Origin: Phycisphaeraceae bacterium
Lineage (GTDB): Bacteria > Planctomycetota > Phycisphaerae > Phycisphaerales > Phycisphaeraceae
Length of the DNA: 7,409 bases
Direction: 5' to 3'
Assembly: GCA_028281215.1 (NCBI GenBank)
Contig: JANQKH010000160.1
Span: 1 to 7,409, forward strand
Below, piece after piece: positions 1 through 6,464 of this stretch. How positions within the stretch are numbered: position 1 is the stretch's first letter; each line of letters opens with the position of its first letter. The position numbers and the translations under genes were made by a program. The notes below the pieces were generated by a model, which saw only the letters and a program-made list of their open reading frames with translations, was not told the origin of the DNA and made no database searches.

Positions 1-1
1 G

Positions 2-166
2 GTGCTCGACCTTCAACAGCGCGGCGCTTTGGTCATCCTCGCCGGCCACACCAACACCGAACGCCCCTTCCTGCCAACCTATCGCCAGATGATTCAGGAC
101 CGGGTACGTAAGTCGTTGCAGGTTGAAGTAAGTGAATCGGACAAAGCGCCAATGACGTATGCGTGA
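2..166 (+). CDS. Nif3-like dinuclear metal-centre protein, C-terminal fragment
   Basis: Only the last 54 codons are in the window; the start lies beyond the left edge. The reading frame is open from base 2 to the TGA at 164-166. The recognisable motif is GHTNTERPFLP, with the histidine codon at 47-49 and the glutamate codon at 59-61. In the Nif3/YbgI family (also called GTP cyclohydrolase I type 2-like) a C-terminal GHxxTER motif supplies a His and a Glu ligand to a two-metal site in a toroidal hexamer; both ligands are present here. The cellular function of the family is poorly defined. After the motif comes an amphipathic helix (roughly PTYRQMIQDRVRKSL), then about 16 polar residues that form a slightly extended tail. 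The gene converges on the membrane protein gene ending at 343. The family call rests on the motif and its position near the C-terminus. Confidence 0.72.
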   Translation: MLDLQQRGALVILAGHTNTERPFLPTYRQMIQDRVRKSLQVEVSESDKAPMTYA

Positions 167-342
167 ACGCGGCATGGATGCCAGGCCAAAACCAACCCGT
201 AGCGACAGCGAGGGGACTGGACGTTGCACCCGGTATCACGAATGGGCAGCCGATTGCGACGACTTGCCAAATCGATACGCTTGAGCGTGTGGCGTTGATC
301 GGCCGTAAGACAACACGCAAAACCTTAAGCAGGTTCGCGTCT

Positions 343-1140
343 TCATACCACCGCGTCGACATCAAGTGGCTGCGTGCTCACTGCAAGTGCACTTTTATCG
401 CCGTCAAGCTCAACACCCGTCTTCATCCGTGAGTACAACCGATCGGTCAACAGAACGACGACACACACGTTGAAGCCTGCCAAGGCCAGCACAAAGGCCG
501 CGTAGGCGCCGGTCTTTGAGTTCCACACGTCACCCATCACGACGCGTTTGAAATCGAACATCTGCGCAAGAACAGCCAGGCCAACCACGATGATGCCCCA
601 GTTGGCGAGGATGAATGTCAGGTGATTGAATCGGTCGTGTGGCAGTGGGACACACCGACAGCGGTGGATCAACAGCGCCACGGTCATCCCAATGGCGAAC
701 AGGCAAGGCAACGTGGCGGGCTTAGCCAGGAACCCGTGGTTGGCATCCTGCCACAACGACGACCACGAAAAGATCCAGACGGCGTCAAACAAACCCAACA
801 TCAAACAATACGTTGCAATCAACAAAGCAGTGATCGCAACCGACAGGGTCATGCCCATCAGCAGTCGACCGGCTCGCGCATGGGCTCCGCCGCGATCCAA
901 GACGCGGCCAACGATATACATCAATTCCGCCAACACCAGAATGCCCATGAAACCGTTGACACACACCCAGTATTCGTACACGTTGTAATCGTGGCTGAAG
1001 GGACGCATATAGACCGGCGTGTTCAACAATCCAAATCCGCTGCCGAAGTAGACCCAATAAAGTGCGACACCCCAGATGCAAAGGTGCAAACAGGCAAGGA
1101 ACACAGTCTTGGTAGCCGATATTTCATCCTTATTCATCAT
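343..1140 (-). CDS. Unrecognised six-helix integral membrane protein
   Basis: This is a 265-residue protein that I do not recognise. It has six strongly hydrophobic segments at about residues 12-32, 57-79, 93-117, 141-160, 172-196 and 210-232. A Trp/Phe-rich loop lies at about 118-140, and a polar C-terminal tail of some 30 residues follows the last helix. No catalytic, nucleotide-binding or metal-binding signature stands out; Cys-Arg-Cys at 161-163 ends the fourth helix. The short amphipathic N-terminus does not look like a cleavable signal. Two adjacent ATG codons (1138-1140 and 1135-1137) could each start it. No clear Shine-Dalgarno precedes them; an A8 tract on the coding strand lies about 22-29 bases upstream. 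The gene shares its upstream region with the divergent hydrolase gene and converges on the Nif3-like gene, so it is probably transcribed alone. Coding status is supported by length and by the periodic hydrophobic pattern; the overlapping plus-strand frames are Gln/Arg/His-rich shadows. Confidence 0.8.
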   Translation of the reverse strand: MMNKDEISATKTVFLACLHLCIWGVALYWVYFGSGFGLLNTPVYMRPFSHDYNVYEYWVCVNGFMGILVLAELMYIVGRVLDRGGAHARAGRLLMGMTLSVAITALLIATYCLMLGLFDAVWIFSWSSLWQDANHGFLAKPATLPCLFAIGMTVALLIHRCRCVPLPHDRFNHLTFILANWGIIVVGLAVLAQMFDFKRVVMGDVWNSKTGAYAAFVLALAGFNVCVVVLLTDRLYSRMKTGVELDGDKSALAVSTQPLDVDAVV

Positions 1141-1161
1141 GGTACGCCCATCCGGGAGAGC

Positions 1162-1169
1162 TTTTTTTT
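1162..1169. other. T8/A8 homopolymer in the divergent intergenic region
   Basis: Eight T residues in a row on the plus strand lie between the divergent starts at 1140 and 1313. Read on the minus strand this is an A-tract 22-29 bases before the membrane-protein start, where it could lie in the 5' leader or promoter region. No hairpin of more than three pairs precedes it on the plus strand, so it is not a good intrinsic terminator. No convincing -35/-10 pair for the minus-strand gene could be assigned in this gap. Confidence 0.4.
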
Positions 1170-1300
1170 CAATCGACCATTCAAGGTCACCACTCCATGC
1201 TGGTTACCCGGAACACCCACCCGAAGCGCCAGCAAGGAAATACTCCGATGCAACCACTGAACGCCATCTCCTGCACTTCGGGCTGGTTGGCGTATCGGCT

Positions 1301-1306
1301 TACACT
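1301..1306 (+). promoter_or_regulatory. Possible -10 element (TACACT) for a leaderless hydrolase transcript
   Basis: TACACT ends six bases before the ATG at 1313. A -10 hexamer at -12 to -7 would place the transcription start at the A of the start codon, which would give a leaderless mRNA. This agrees with the lack of any Shine-Dalgarno before 1313. No good -35 hexamer sits 16-18 bases upstream, so the call is tentative. Confidence 0.35.
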
Positions 1307-1312
1307 ACGACG

Positions 1313-2200
1313 ATGACACACCATCAAACGAAGCATGTCCGCATGCAATCCATCCCTTCCATTGTGGCGATGGGCTTGTGCCTTGTCATCGCATCATCCC
1401 TACATGCGGACGATGCAAAAACCGAAAAGGATCTGGTGACGCCGGTGATGACCGACGATACCCCGGCGGCGGGACGGCGTGTACGGCAAGTGGCGCCGGA
1501 GTATCGCGGAACGGAGGTTTACCACGCGTTGTATCTGCCGACCGATTGGAAGCCGGGCGGCAAGTATCCGGTCCTCGTGGAATACACAGGCAACAAGTTC
1601 CCAGCGTGCGGGTCGACCGGCGAGGTCAAAGACGCAAACCTGGGTTACGGCTTGTCCGGCGGCAAAGGGTTTATCTGGGTGTCGATGCCCTACGTGGCGA
1701 AGGGTCGCAAGAAGAACACAGTGACATGGTGGGGTGACCGGCAGGCGACGATCGACTATTGCAAAACGAACGTGCCGCGCATCTGTAAACAGTTCGGCGG
1801 TGATCCGGAAAGCGTGTTCATCTGCGGCTTTTCACGCGGCGCGATCGGGGCAAGCTACATTGGACTGGCGGACGACGAGATCGCCGGGCTTTGGAAAGGC
1901 CTGATCACGCACGACCATTTCGACGGCGACCGCAAGTGGGGGTATCCCGACAGCGATCGAAAGTCAGCATTGAAACGGTTGGCGCGCCTGAAAGGCCGAC
2001 CGGCGCTGGTGTGCGGCATCGGAAATGATTTTCTGCGTGAACATCCGAAGTTGGGCGCGTTCACCTTTCTGCGTCCACCGGTGGCAAAGCTGTTCACGAT
2101 CCCCGAAGGCAAAGTGATTCACCCGCACACTGATCGTTGGATGCATCGGACAAGCCAGTGGCGCGATCAGGCGCGGCAGTGGCTGGCGAAGCACAAATAA
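1313..2200 (+). CDS. Secreted alpha/beta-hydrolase-fold esterase-like protein
   Basis: From the ATG at 1313 this encodes 295 residues. The first 32 look like a Sec signal peptide: a basic n-region (MTHHQTKHVR), a hydrophobic core (IVAMGLCLVIASSL) and cleavage after SLHA. The mature protein has an alpha/beta hydrolase layout. A first strand (YPVLVEY) comes near residue 85 and WVSMPYV near 122. A nucleophile elbow GFSRG follows with Ser174 (codon 1832-1834). A late strand with GIGNDFLRE offers Asp239 as the acid, and a C-terminal HPHTDRWMH offers His272 as the base. It probably hydrolyses an ester, perhaps on a plant- or algal-type polysaccharide or small ester outside the cytoplasm; the substrate is unknown. 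The next ATG at 1343 would give 285 residues with no charged residue before the signal core, so 1313 is preferred. The open frame extends further upstream to 1076 but overlaps the divergent gene and lacks protein-like character there. It converges on the small membrane protein gene ending at 2265. Confidence 0.82.
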   Translation: MTHHQTKHVRMQSIPSIVAMGLCLVIASSLHADDAKTEKDLVTPVMTDDTPAAGRRVRQVAPEYRGTEVYHALYLPTDWKPGGKYPVLVEYTGNKFPACGSTGEVKDANLGYGLSGGKGFIWVSMPYVAKGRKKNTVTWWGDRQATIDYCKTNVPRICKQFGGDPESVFICGFSRGAIGASYIGLADDEIAGLWKGLITHDHFDGDRKWGYPDSDRKSALKRLARLKGRPALVCGIGNDFLREHPKLGAFTFLRPPVAKLFTIPEGKVIHPHTDRWMHRTSQWRDQARQWLAKHK

Positions 2201-2264
2201 CGGGCATTGCCAGTATGAGGCAACATCAACGTCGGCGATCACCCACCCGCGAACCCTTGGCGTA

Positions 2265-2591
2265 TCAGCAGCCCTGCTGGAAACAATCGATCAACACGCG
2301 AACAGAATGGGCCAGGGCTTGAAGCAGACCATAAGCGCCGAAGAGGACCAGACCGACATCGACCACTGCGTAGGCGATTGTTCTTTTCGGGGCCCGTTTG
2401 AACCAGCCGTCCATGAGGTACGCGTGCAGGTTGCTCAGACCGAGAAAAATGATGGTGACTACAACGCCAGCAACCGCCCCACCGACGCCGCCTCCGAGAA
2501 GGCCGATCCAACCTGCATCACACCCAACAGCGGCGCCGATGACGGCGCCGAAGCACAATCCTATGAATCCAAGTAACTCGTCGAGTGTCAT
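2265..2591 (-). CDS. Small glycine-rich membrane protein, last gene of the Wzz-like cluster
   Basis: The 108-residue product is almost entirely membrane-like and I do not recognise its family. Residues 8-52 are hydrophobic and packed with Gly/Ala in small-xxx-small spacing (for example GAVIGAAVG and GGGVGGAVAG), typical of tightly packed glycine-zipper helices. They probably form a hairpin of two segments broken near Cys24-Asp25. A basic stretch (FKRAPKR, about 64-70) follows, then a third segment at about 72-96. The ATG at 2589-2591 is 34 bases after the stop of the preceding Wzz-like gene on the same strand. An in-frame GTG at 2624 is also open, but it would add a polar CLNGWRH leader. No strong ribosome-binding site precedes the ATG, so translation may be coupled to the upstream gene. 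The position suggests a membrane partner of the two Wzz-like proteins; this is inference from context only. Confidence 0.68.
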   Translation of the reverse strand: MTLDELLGFIGLCFGAVIGAAVGCDAGWIGLLGGGVGGAVAGVVVTIIFLGLSNLHAYLMDGWFKRAPKRTIAYAVVDVGLVLFGAYGLLQALAHSVRVLIDCFQQGC

Positions 2592-2625
2592 CACATGCCG
2601 CCATCCATTCAAGCAGGCCGCCACC

Positions 2626-3678
2626 CTACTTCTTCGGTTTCACCGGCGGCGGGCTCGCCTGTTCGATGAAATGCATTCGCACGCCGCGCTCGGAGACGGC
2701 TTTCGTCAGTGCCCGCTGGGTATCTTCCAACTGATCATTCCAGAATCGAAGTTGCTGTTGGGCTTCTTGGGTCTCCCGTTCAATCTTTAGCCATTCGTTG
2801 CGTATCTCGAAAAACCGACGGTTGAGCACTTCCAGCTTTTCCTTGTTGGCCTCGAATGCCTTCTCCTCCTCGTTCAGCCGATCGATCTGTACTTTCCATT
2901 CGGCGACCTGAATGGCGGCGTGGTCCCCCATCGGACGGTCAGCGAAAAGCTCGGTCAGGTACTTGACTTTGTCGGTGAACTCACGGCGTTGATCGCGAAT
3001 CGCCTGCGGCCGCTCGATGATTCGTTTTTGAATCATGGCCGGATTGTCGAGAACTTCCATGATGTTCAGACCGGCGGTCCCGTCGTGATCGCTCATGAAA
3101 CGAAGTCGGGCGGTTTCCAATTCGGAAAGTTTTCGCCGATAGCGTGTAACTTCTTGATGGTAAAACTTCTTTTGACCCAACAGCATGTGGTCCAAATCCG
3201 TCCTCACCATTCTTAAGTAGGACGCGACCAGTTTGTTGGCGATCCTCGCAGCGAGGTCGCCTTCCTGAAGGGTGACGTCCACGCGGATCACATTCAGGGT
3301 CTCGCTCGAAATCTCTTCGGTGACGGTGATGGCGTCTCGCAGTTGCTCAATTCGTTTTTGATACTGAATCTTCCCGTCGACGGTGAGCACGGCGTCGTCG
3401 GTGTAAGGTAAATCCTTATGCAATTCGTCGATGTCCTTGATCAACTGAGCGAGCGCCGGCTTGCCGGTGAAGTCGTACTGAAGCGACAACTTTCTGTTTC
3501 GAATGGCTTCGGCCAGCAGATCTGATCCATCGTCCGGTGCAGGCATCGAATCCAACTTGATCCGAAAACGGCTGGTCGCGGTGTAACCCCTGGTCAATTC
3601 ACCGTAGACATACCACGCCCCGCCACCCATGCCGCCCAACACGAGCAGAACCAACAAAACGATGAAGAGCTTTTTCAT
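2626..3678 (-). CDS. Wzz/GumC-like chain-length-determinant-type coiled-coil protein (copy 2)
   Basis: This 350-residue protein has one N-terminal membrane helix (about 4-26) followed by GYTATSRF, as at the start of the periplasmic part of Wzz/GumC-type proteins. An alpha/beta region at about 60-155 includes the family-like segment GDLAARIANKLVASYL. A long charged helical stretch from about 160 to 325 probably forms coiled coil, with a break near Gly200-Asn212. The C-terminus carries a proline-rich motif (FIEQASPPPVKPKK) like the one that precedes the second membrane helix in Wzz/GumC, but the protein stops there. Family members act in the inner membrane and periplasm and set polysaccharide chain length or couple polymerisation to export. 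ATG 3676-3678 is chosen because GGAG lies 6 bases upstream and the hydrophobic core begins at once; ATGs further upstream give a polar leader. It is paralogous to the gene directly upstream, with a 92-base gap. Confidence 0.78.
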   Translation of the reverse strand: MKKLFIVLLVLLVLGGMGGGAWYVYGELTRGYTATSRFRIKLDSMPAPDDGSDLLAEAIRNRKLSLQYDFTGKPALAQLIKDIDELHKDLPYTDDAVLTVDGKIQYQKRIEQLRDAITVTEEISSETLNVIRVDVTLQEGDLAARIANKLVASYLRMVRTDLDHMLLGQKKFYHQEVTRYRRKLSELETARLRFMSDHDGTAGLNIMEVLDNPAMIQKRIIERPQAIRDQRREFTDKVKYLTELFADRPMGDHAAIQVAEWKVQIDRLNEEEKAFEANKEKLEVLNRRFFEIRNEWLKIERETQEAQQQLRFWNDQLEDTQRALTKAVSERGVRMHFIEQASPPPVKPKK

Positions 3679-3770
3679 TCCGGTCTCCCAGTACGAACGT
3701 TTCATGGATGAACGACCACACAATCAGGCTGGCGCAAACCATCGATGCATCGAATCAACACACGCGGCAA

Positions 3771-4841
3771 TCACGGCTTTTGTGGGATGAGACTCGGATT
3801 CCCCTTCCGCGGCGGCTTGCGGGCATTTTCGATCACGCGGATCTGCATGCCCCGTTCGGACACCGCCATGGTCAGCAGGACCTTCACGCGGGTGAGCTCA
3901 TCATTCCAGAATTTCAACTGGTCCTGCGCCTCGGTGATTTCCTGGTTGATCTTCTTCCATTCGTTAAGCATCTCGGTGTGATTGCGAACCAACGCGTTCA
4001 GGGCGTCCTGTTGCCCCGTGCTTTTGGCGATCGCCGCGTCGACGGTGTCACGTTCGGCTTTCCATTGAGCCAGTTGGATCGCCGCCTGATCGCCCAACTT
4101 TTCATCGCCGGCGGTCTCCAACAGGTATTTGATCTTCGCATCCAACTCCGAGCGCTTGGTTTTCAACTTGGGCAAGGTGTTGAGAGTCTCCCGGACCAAA
4201 TCAGGATTGCTCACGACGTCGAGACCGGTGATCCCCGGCGCGACCTCCTTCGCGGCGAAGCGGGTTTTCTGCGTCTCCAGTTCTGACAACTTGCGGCGGT
4301 AGCGCATCACCTCGGCCGTGAAGAATTTTTTCTTTTGAATCAACGCGTCATCCAACTCATTGCGAACTTTTTTCAGGTAGGCTTCCACGAGTTTGTTGGC
4401 GACGTCGGCCGCTAGTTCACCGTTCTCCATTTTCACACTGACGGACACGACTTCCATGCCGTTCTCCTGCTTTTCAATCGATACGCTGATCGCACGCTTC
4501 AATTCGGCGATGAGCTCGCGATATCGATACTCCCCTTCCTCGGTCAACATATTGTCATCGGTGCGCGGCAAATCGCGGTGAAGTTCGTCCACATCTTTGA
4601 TAAGTTGATCAAGCACGGCGCGGCTTTTGAAGTCATACCTTGCAAGCATCCGAATGAGTTCGGCATCGCGAGCCGTTTCGATCCCGTGGCTCGAAGAATT
4701 CTCCGCGGCTGTCAGGTCCACCCGCCGCTCGAAGCGCACCGTCGCCGTGTATCCCTTCGACATTTCCACGTAAACGACCACCGCCACCGCACCGCCGATG
4801 ACCAGGGCGATGATGGAGAATGTGATGAGAACCTTTTTCAC
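3771..4841 (-). CDS. Wzz/GumC-like chain-length-determinant-type coiled-coil protein (copy 1)
   Basis: This encodes 356 residues from a GTG start. A membrane helix spans about 4-25, followed by KGYTATVRF and an alpha/beta region at about 60-157 containing GELAADVANKLVEAYLKKVR. Predicted coiled coil runs from about 160 to 325. The C-terminal motif VIENARKPPRKGNP resembles the pre-TM2 segment of Wzz/GumC, but no second helix follows. It aligns along its length with the downstream copy: shared blocks include LIKDxDELHxDLP, YRRKLSELET, GDxAAIQxAxWK, LxFWNDxL and AVSERG. The GTG at 4839-4841 is preferred over an ATG at 4928 because GGAGGTG lies about 6 bases before it. The ATG start would also add 29 residues that do not resemble the paralog and would run into the repeat region. 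It is the first gene of a probable three-gene operon. No Wzc-type kinase domain is fused or adjacent. Confidence 0.8.
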   Translation of the reverse strand: MKKVLITFSIIALVIGGAVAVVVYVEMSKGYTATVRFERRVDLTAAENSSSHGIETARDAELIRMLARYDFKSRAVLDQLIKDVDELHRDLPRTDDNMLTEEGEYRYRELIAELKRAISVSIEKQENGMEVVSVSVKMENGELAADVANKLVEAYLKKVRNELDDALIQKKKFFTAEVMRYRRKLSELETQKTRFAAKEVAPGITGLDVVSNPDLVRETLNTLPKLKTKRSELDAKIKYLLETAGDEKLGDQAAIQLAQWKAERDTVDAAIAKSTGQQDALNALVRNHTEMLNEWKKINQEITEAQDQLKFWNDELTRVKVLLTMAVSERGMQIRVIENARKPPRKGNPSLIPQKP

Positions 4842-4888
4842 AAACCACCTCCGGCTTGACGCTGGCCCACCGAGAACGAACGGGTTGC

Positions 4889-4894
4889 ATGATA
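4889..4894 (-). promoter_or_regulatory. Candidate -10 (TATCAT) for the Wzz-like cluster
   Basis: On the minus strand TATCAT matches five of six bases of the -10 consensus. It would give a transcription start near 4882 and a leader of about 40 bases carrying the GGAGGTG ribosome-binding site. A weak -35 (GATTGG, spacer 17) lies upstream. The candidate sits between the inverted hairpin pair and the GTG start, so the cluster could be transcribed independently of uvrC. Confidence 0.35.
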
Positions 4895-4929
4895 ACCGAT
4901 CGAGACAGAGACCAATCGCGCCGATCATT

Positions 4930-5000
4930 GTGCCATGGCTGGCTTGCCCAGCCGTGAGTCTAAAGTTCTACCGCACGGCTGGACAAGCCAGCCGTGGCAC
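4930..5000. repeat. Paired-hairpin inverted repeat (REP/BIME-like)
   Basis: Two arms, 4930-4956 and 4974-5000, are inverted copies of each other, matching at 25 of 27 positions around a 17-base spacer. Each arm is itself a hairpin. In the right arm CACGGCTGG and CCAGCCGTG pair perfectly around ACAAG. The left arm has the same stem with one mismatch (a possible G-T pair) around CTTGC. This double-hairpin design is that of REP/BIME elements. It lies in the uvrC-to-Wzz gap, 40 bases after the uvrC stop. It may stop transcription or stabilise the uvrC mRNA end, although no T-tract follows either hairpin. Confidence 0.85.
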
Positions 5001-5039
5001 TCGAATGGGCGCACGGCACGTTCCAGCGTTTCTACCCAC

Positions 5040-6392
5040 CTACTCTCCAACCACCTTCTTCCGTCGCAACACGTGATGATAATGCTGCGCGAAGCGGTGG
5101 GCTTCATCCCGGATAGCCTGGCAGAATTTCAAGCCCAGGTTCTCCCGGCCCAGACGAATCGGTTCACTTTTCGCCTGCATGTAAATCAGCTCTTCCTTCT
5201 TCGCCAGTGAAATCACCATCGGCGGTTTGGCGTCCAACTGGTCGAACGCTTCAAGCGCGGCGTGCAACTGACCGAGGCCGCCATCGATGATGATCACATC
5301 AGGGTAGAGTTCATTCCCTTGGCCGGCTTCACGGTAGCGCCGGCTGACGACCTCGCGAATCGCAGCGTAGTCGTCGTTCGTCACCGTTTTGATTTTATAC
5401 CGTCGGTATGCGTTCTTAAACGGTCGGCCGTCGATGAAACACACCTTGCTGCCCACGGTTTCGTTGCCTTGCAGGTGGGCGATGTCGATGCATTCGACAC
5501 AGCGGATGGCGTTGTCGATGCCGAGCGTTTTGCGCAAGGATTCGAGGCCTTTCTTCGGGTCGACGTGGAACGATTCGGTTTCGGGTTGCCAGCCGTCTTT
5601 CTTGCTTCCGCGTTCGTCGAGTTTTTCGATGGCTTTGATCTGATCGCGGAGCACAGCCGCGCGTTCGTAATCGCGCTCCGACGATGCTTCTTCCATCTCC
5701 TTCCGCAGCTCGCGCAACATGACCGAGCGTTTGCTCTCAAGGAAGCGAATGAAACGATTGATGTCCGCGCGGTAGGATTCCTTCGAGATTTTGTCCGCGC
5801 ACGGTGCTGTGCATTGTTTGATCGGATAGAGCAGGCACGGGCGAAAGTAACGCTTACCGTCATCGTCTTCGCGAATATCAAGCGTGCAGGTGCGGAACTT
5901 GAACACGCGTTGTAACAGTTGGATCGATTCGCGCAGCGCGTACACACTGGTGAACGGGCCGAGCACCTTCGCGCCTTTGTAATCGGGATGGCCCGGCTCG
6001 CGGGTGATGAACACGCCGGGATAATCGTCGCGCGTGGTGACGACGAGGTAGGGGAAGGTTTTGTCATCGGTGAGCCGTTCGTTGAAGCGCGGGTGAATAT
6101 CTTTGATCAAACGATTTTCCGTGAGCAGCGCTTCCCATTCGCCTTCGCATTCGATGATGTCGAAATCGTCGACAACGTCGAGCAACGGCGCTTTTTTCGG
6201 GCCGAGCGACGAGGCCGGTGCTTTGACAGTGGCGGGCTGAAAGTAACTGCTGACACGATCAGGCAACACGGCCGCCTTGCCGACGTAGACAACGACGCCC
6301 TTGCCATCCTTCATGAGGTAGACGCCGGGAGCTTTGGGCAACTGGCGCGCTTTTTTCAGCAGTTCATCGAGTTTCGCTGCGCGGTCGGACAT
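5040..6392 (-). CDS. uvrC: Excinuclease ABC subunit C, short form
   Basis: UvrC is the nuclease of nucleotide excision repair: with UvrB bound at a lesion it cuts the damaged strand on both sides. The product is 450 residues against about 600 for E. coli UvrC. The N-terminal GIY-YIG domain (about 20-105) keeps Tyr25, the YVGKA motif at 36-40, Arg46 and Glu92. Four cysteines at 169, 186, 194 and 198 match the Fe-S cluster positions reported for UvrC. A UVR motif that binds UvrB lies at about 225-258. The C-terminal RNase H-like nuclease keeps Asp303 (CIDIAH), Asp370 (IIIDGG) and His432 (RDEAHRFA). Two parts are reduced: the stretch between the UVR motif and the nuclease is only about 40 residues, and the protein stops right after the nuclease, without the tandem helix-hairpin-helix DNA-binding domain. 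The intact catalytic residues argue for a functional lineage-specific form. Cho is excluded because it lacks the RNase H domain. Confidence 0.93.
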   Translation of the reverse strand: MSDRAAKLDELLKKARQLPKAPGVYLMKDGKGVVVYVGKAAVLPDRVSSYFQPATVKAPASSLGPKKAPLLDVVDDFDIIECEGEWEALLTENRLIKDIHPRFNERLTDDKTFPYLVVTTRDDYPGVFITREPGHPDYKGAKVLGPFTSVYALRESIQLLQRVFKFRTCTLDIREDDDGKRYFRPCLLYPIKQCTAPCADKISKESYRADINRFIRFLESKRSVMLRELRKEMEEASSERDYERAAVLRDQIKAIEKLDERGSKKDGWQPETESFHVDPKKGLESLRKTLGIDNAIRCVECIDIAHLQGNETVGSKVCFIDGRPFKNAYRRYKIKTVTNDDYAAIREVVSRRYREAGQGNELYPDVIIIDGGLGQLHAALEAFDQLDAKPPMVISLAKKEELIYMQAKSEPIRLGRENLGLKFCQAIRDEAHRFAQHYHHVLRRKKVVGE

Positions 6393-6401
6393 TGCGATGG
6401 G

Positions 6402-6407
6402 ATTATA
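6402..6407 (-). promoter_or_regulatory. Consensus -10 (TATAAT) just before uvrC
   Basis: On the minus strand a perfect TATAAT ends nine bases before the uvrC ATG (6390-6392), with no Shine-Dalgarno between. Transcription would begin only about three bases before the start codon, so the message would be nearly leaderless. A TTGACT at 6436-6431 is too far away (23-base spacer) for a standard -35. Confidence 0.5.
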
Positions 6408-6456
6408 GGGAGCAGGAGTCAGGAGCCGGGAGTCAAGGGTCCAGAGTCCGAGGCCG
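6408..6456. repeat. Degenerate 7-nt tandem repeat
   Basis: Read in 7-base steps on the plus strand the sequence gives gggagca, ggagtca, ggagccg, ggagtca, agggtcc, agagtcc and gaggccg, with approximate consensus GGAGTCA. The middle copies are cleanest and the ends are worn. It lies in the uvrC/oxidoreductase divergent gap and abuts the uvrC -10 element. It recalls the heptameric short tandem repeats (STRR) of cyanobacteria in unit length, though no relationship is claimed. Confidence 0.65.
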
Positions 6457-6464
6457 ACGGGTGG

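Noticed and set aside
171..182. GGCAT-GG-ATGCC hairpin just after the Nif3-like stop.
   Set aside because: The loop is too small for a stable RNA hairpin and there is no T-tract, so it is not a credible terminator.
163..432. Open frame of 89 codons on the plus strand whose GTG overlaps the Nif3-like stop (GTGA).
   Set aside because: It runs antisense into the last 90 bases of the membrane protein gene, has no ribosome-binding site and shows no recognisable protein character. The 4-base overlap is suggestive but not enough.
622..1260. 212-codon plus-strand frame opposite the membrane protein gene.
   Set aside because: Its product is rich in Gln, Arg and His without folds or segments, as expected for the complement of a hydrophobic coding frame.
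2207..2223. Small hairpin TTGCC/GGCAA between the convergent hydrolase and small membrane gene.
   Set aside because: Only five pairs with a seven-base loop and no T-tract on either strand; too weak to call a terminator.
3742..3753. Perfect 12-bp palindrome TCGATGCATCGA between the two Wzz-like genes.
   Set aside because: One or two such palindromes are expected by chance in 7.4 kb, and nothing else marks the site.
3708..4286. 192-codon plus-strand frame opposite Wzz-like copy 1.
   Set aside because: It is antisense to a gene supported by a paralog, an SD and domain pattern. Repeated Leu/Gln/Asp patterns mirror the coiled-coil codons.
5262..5915. Long plus-strand frames opposite uvrC (217 codons here, and 184 codons at 5919-6473).
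   Set aside because: uvrC is certain from its motifs; these are complements of its codons, common in GC-rich genes.
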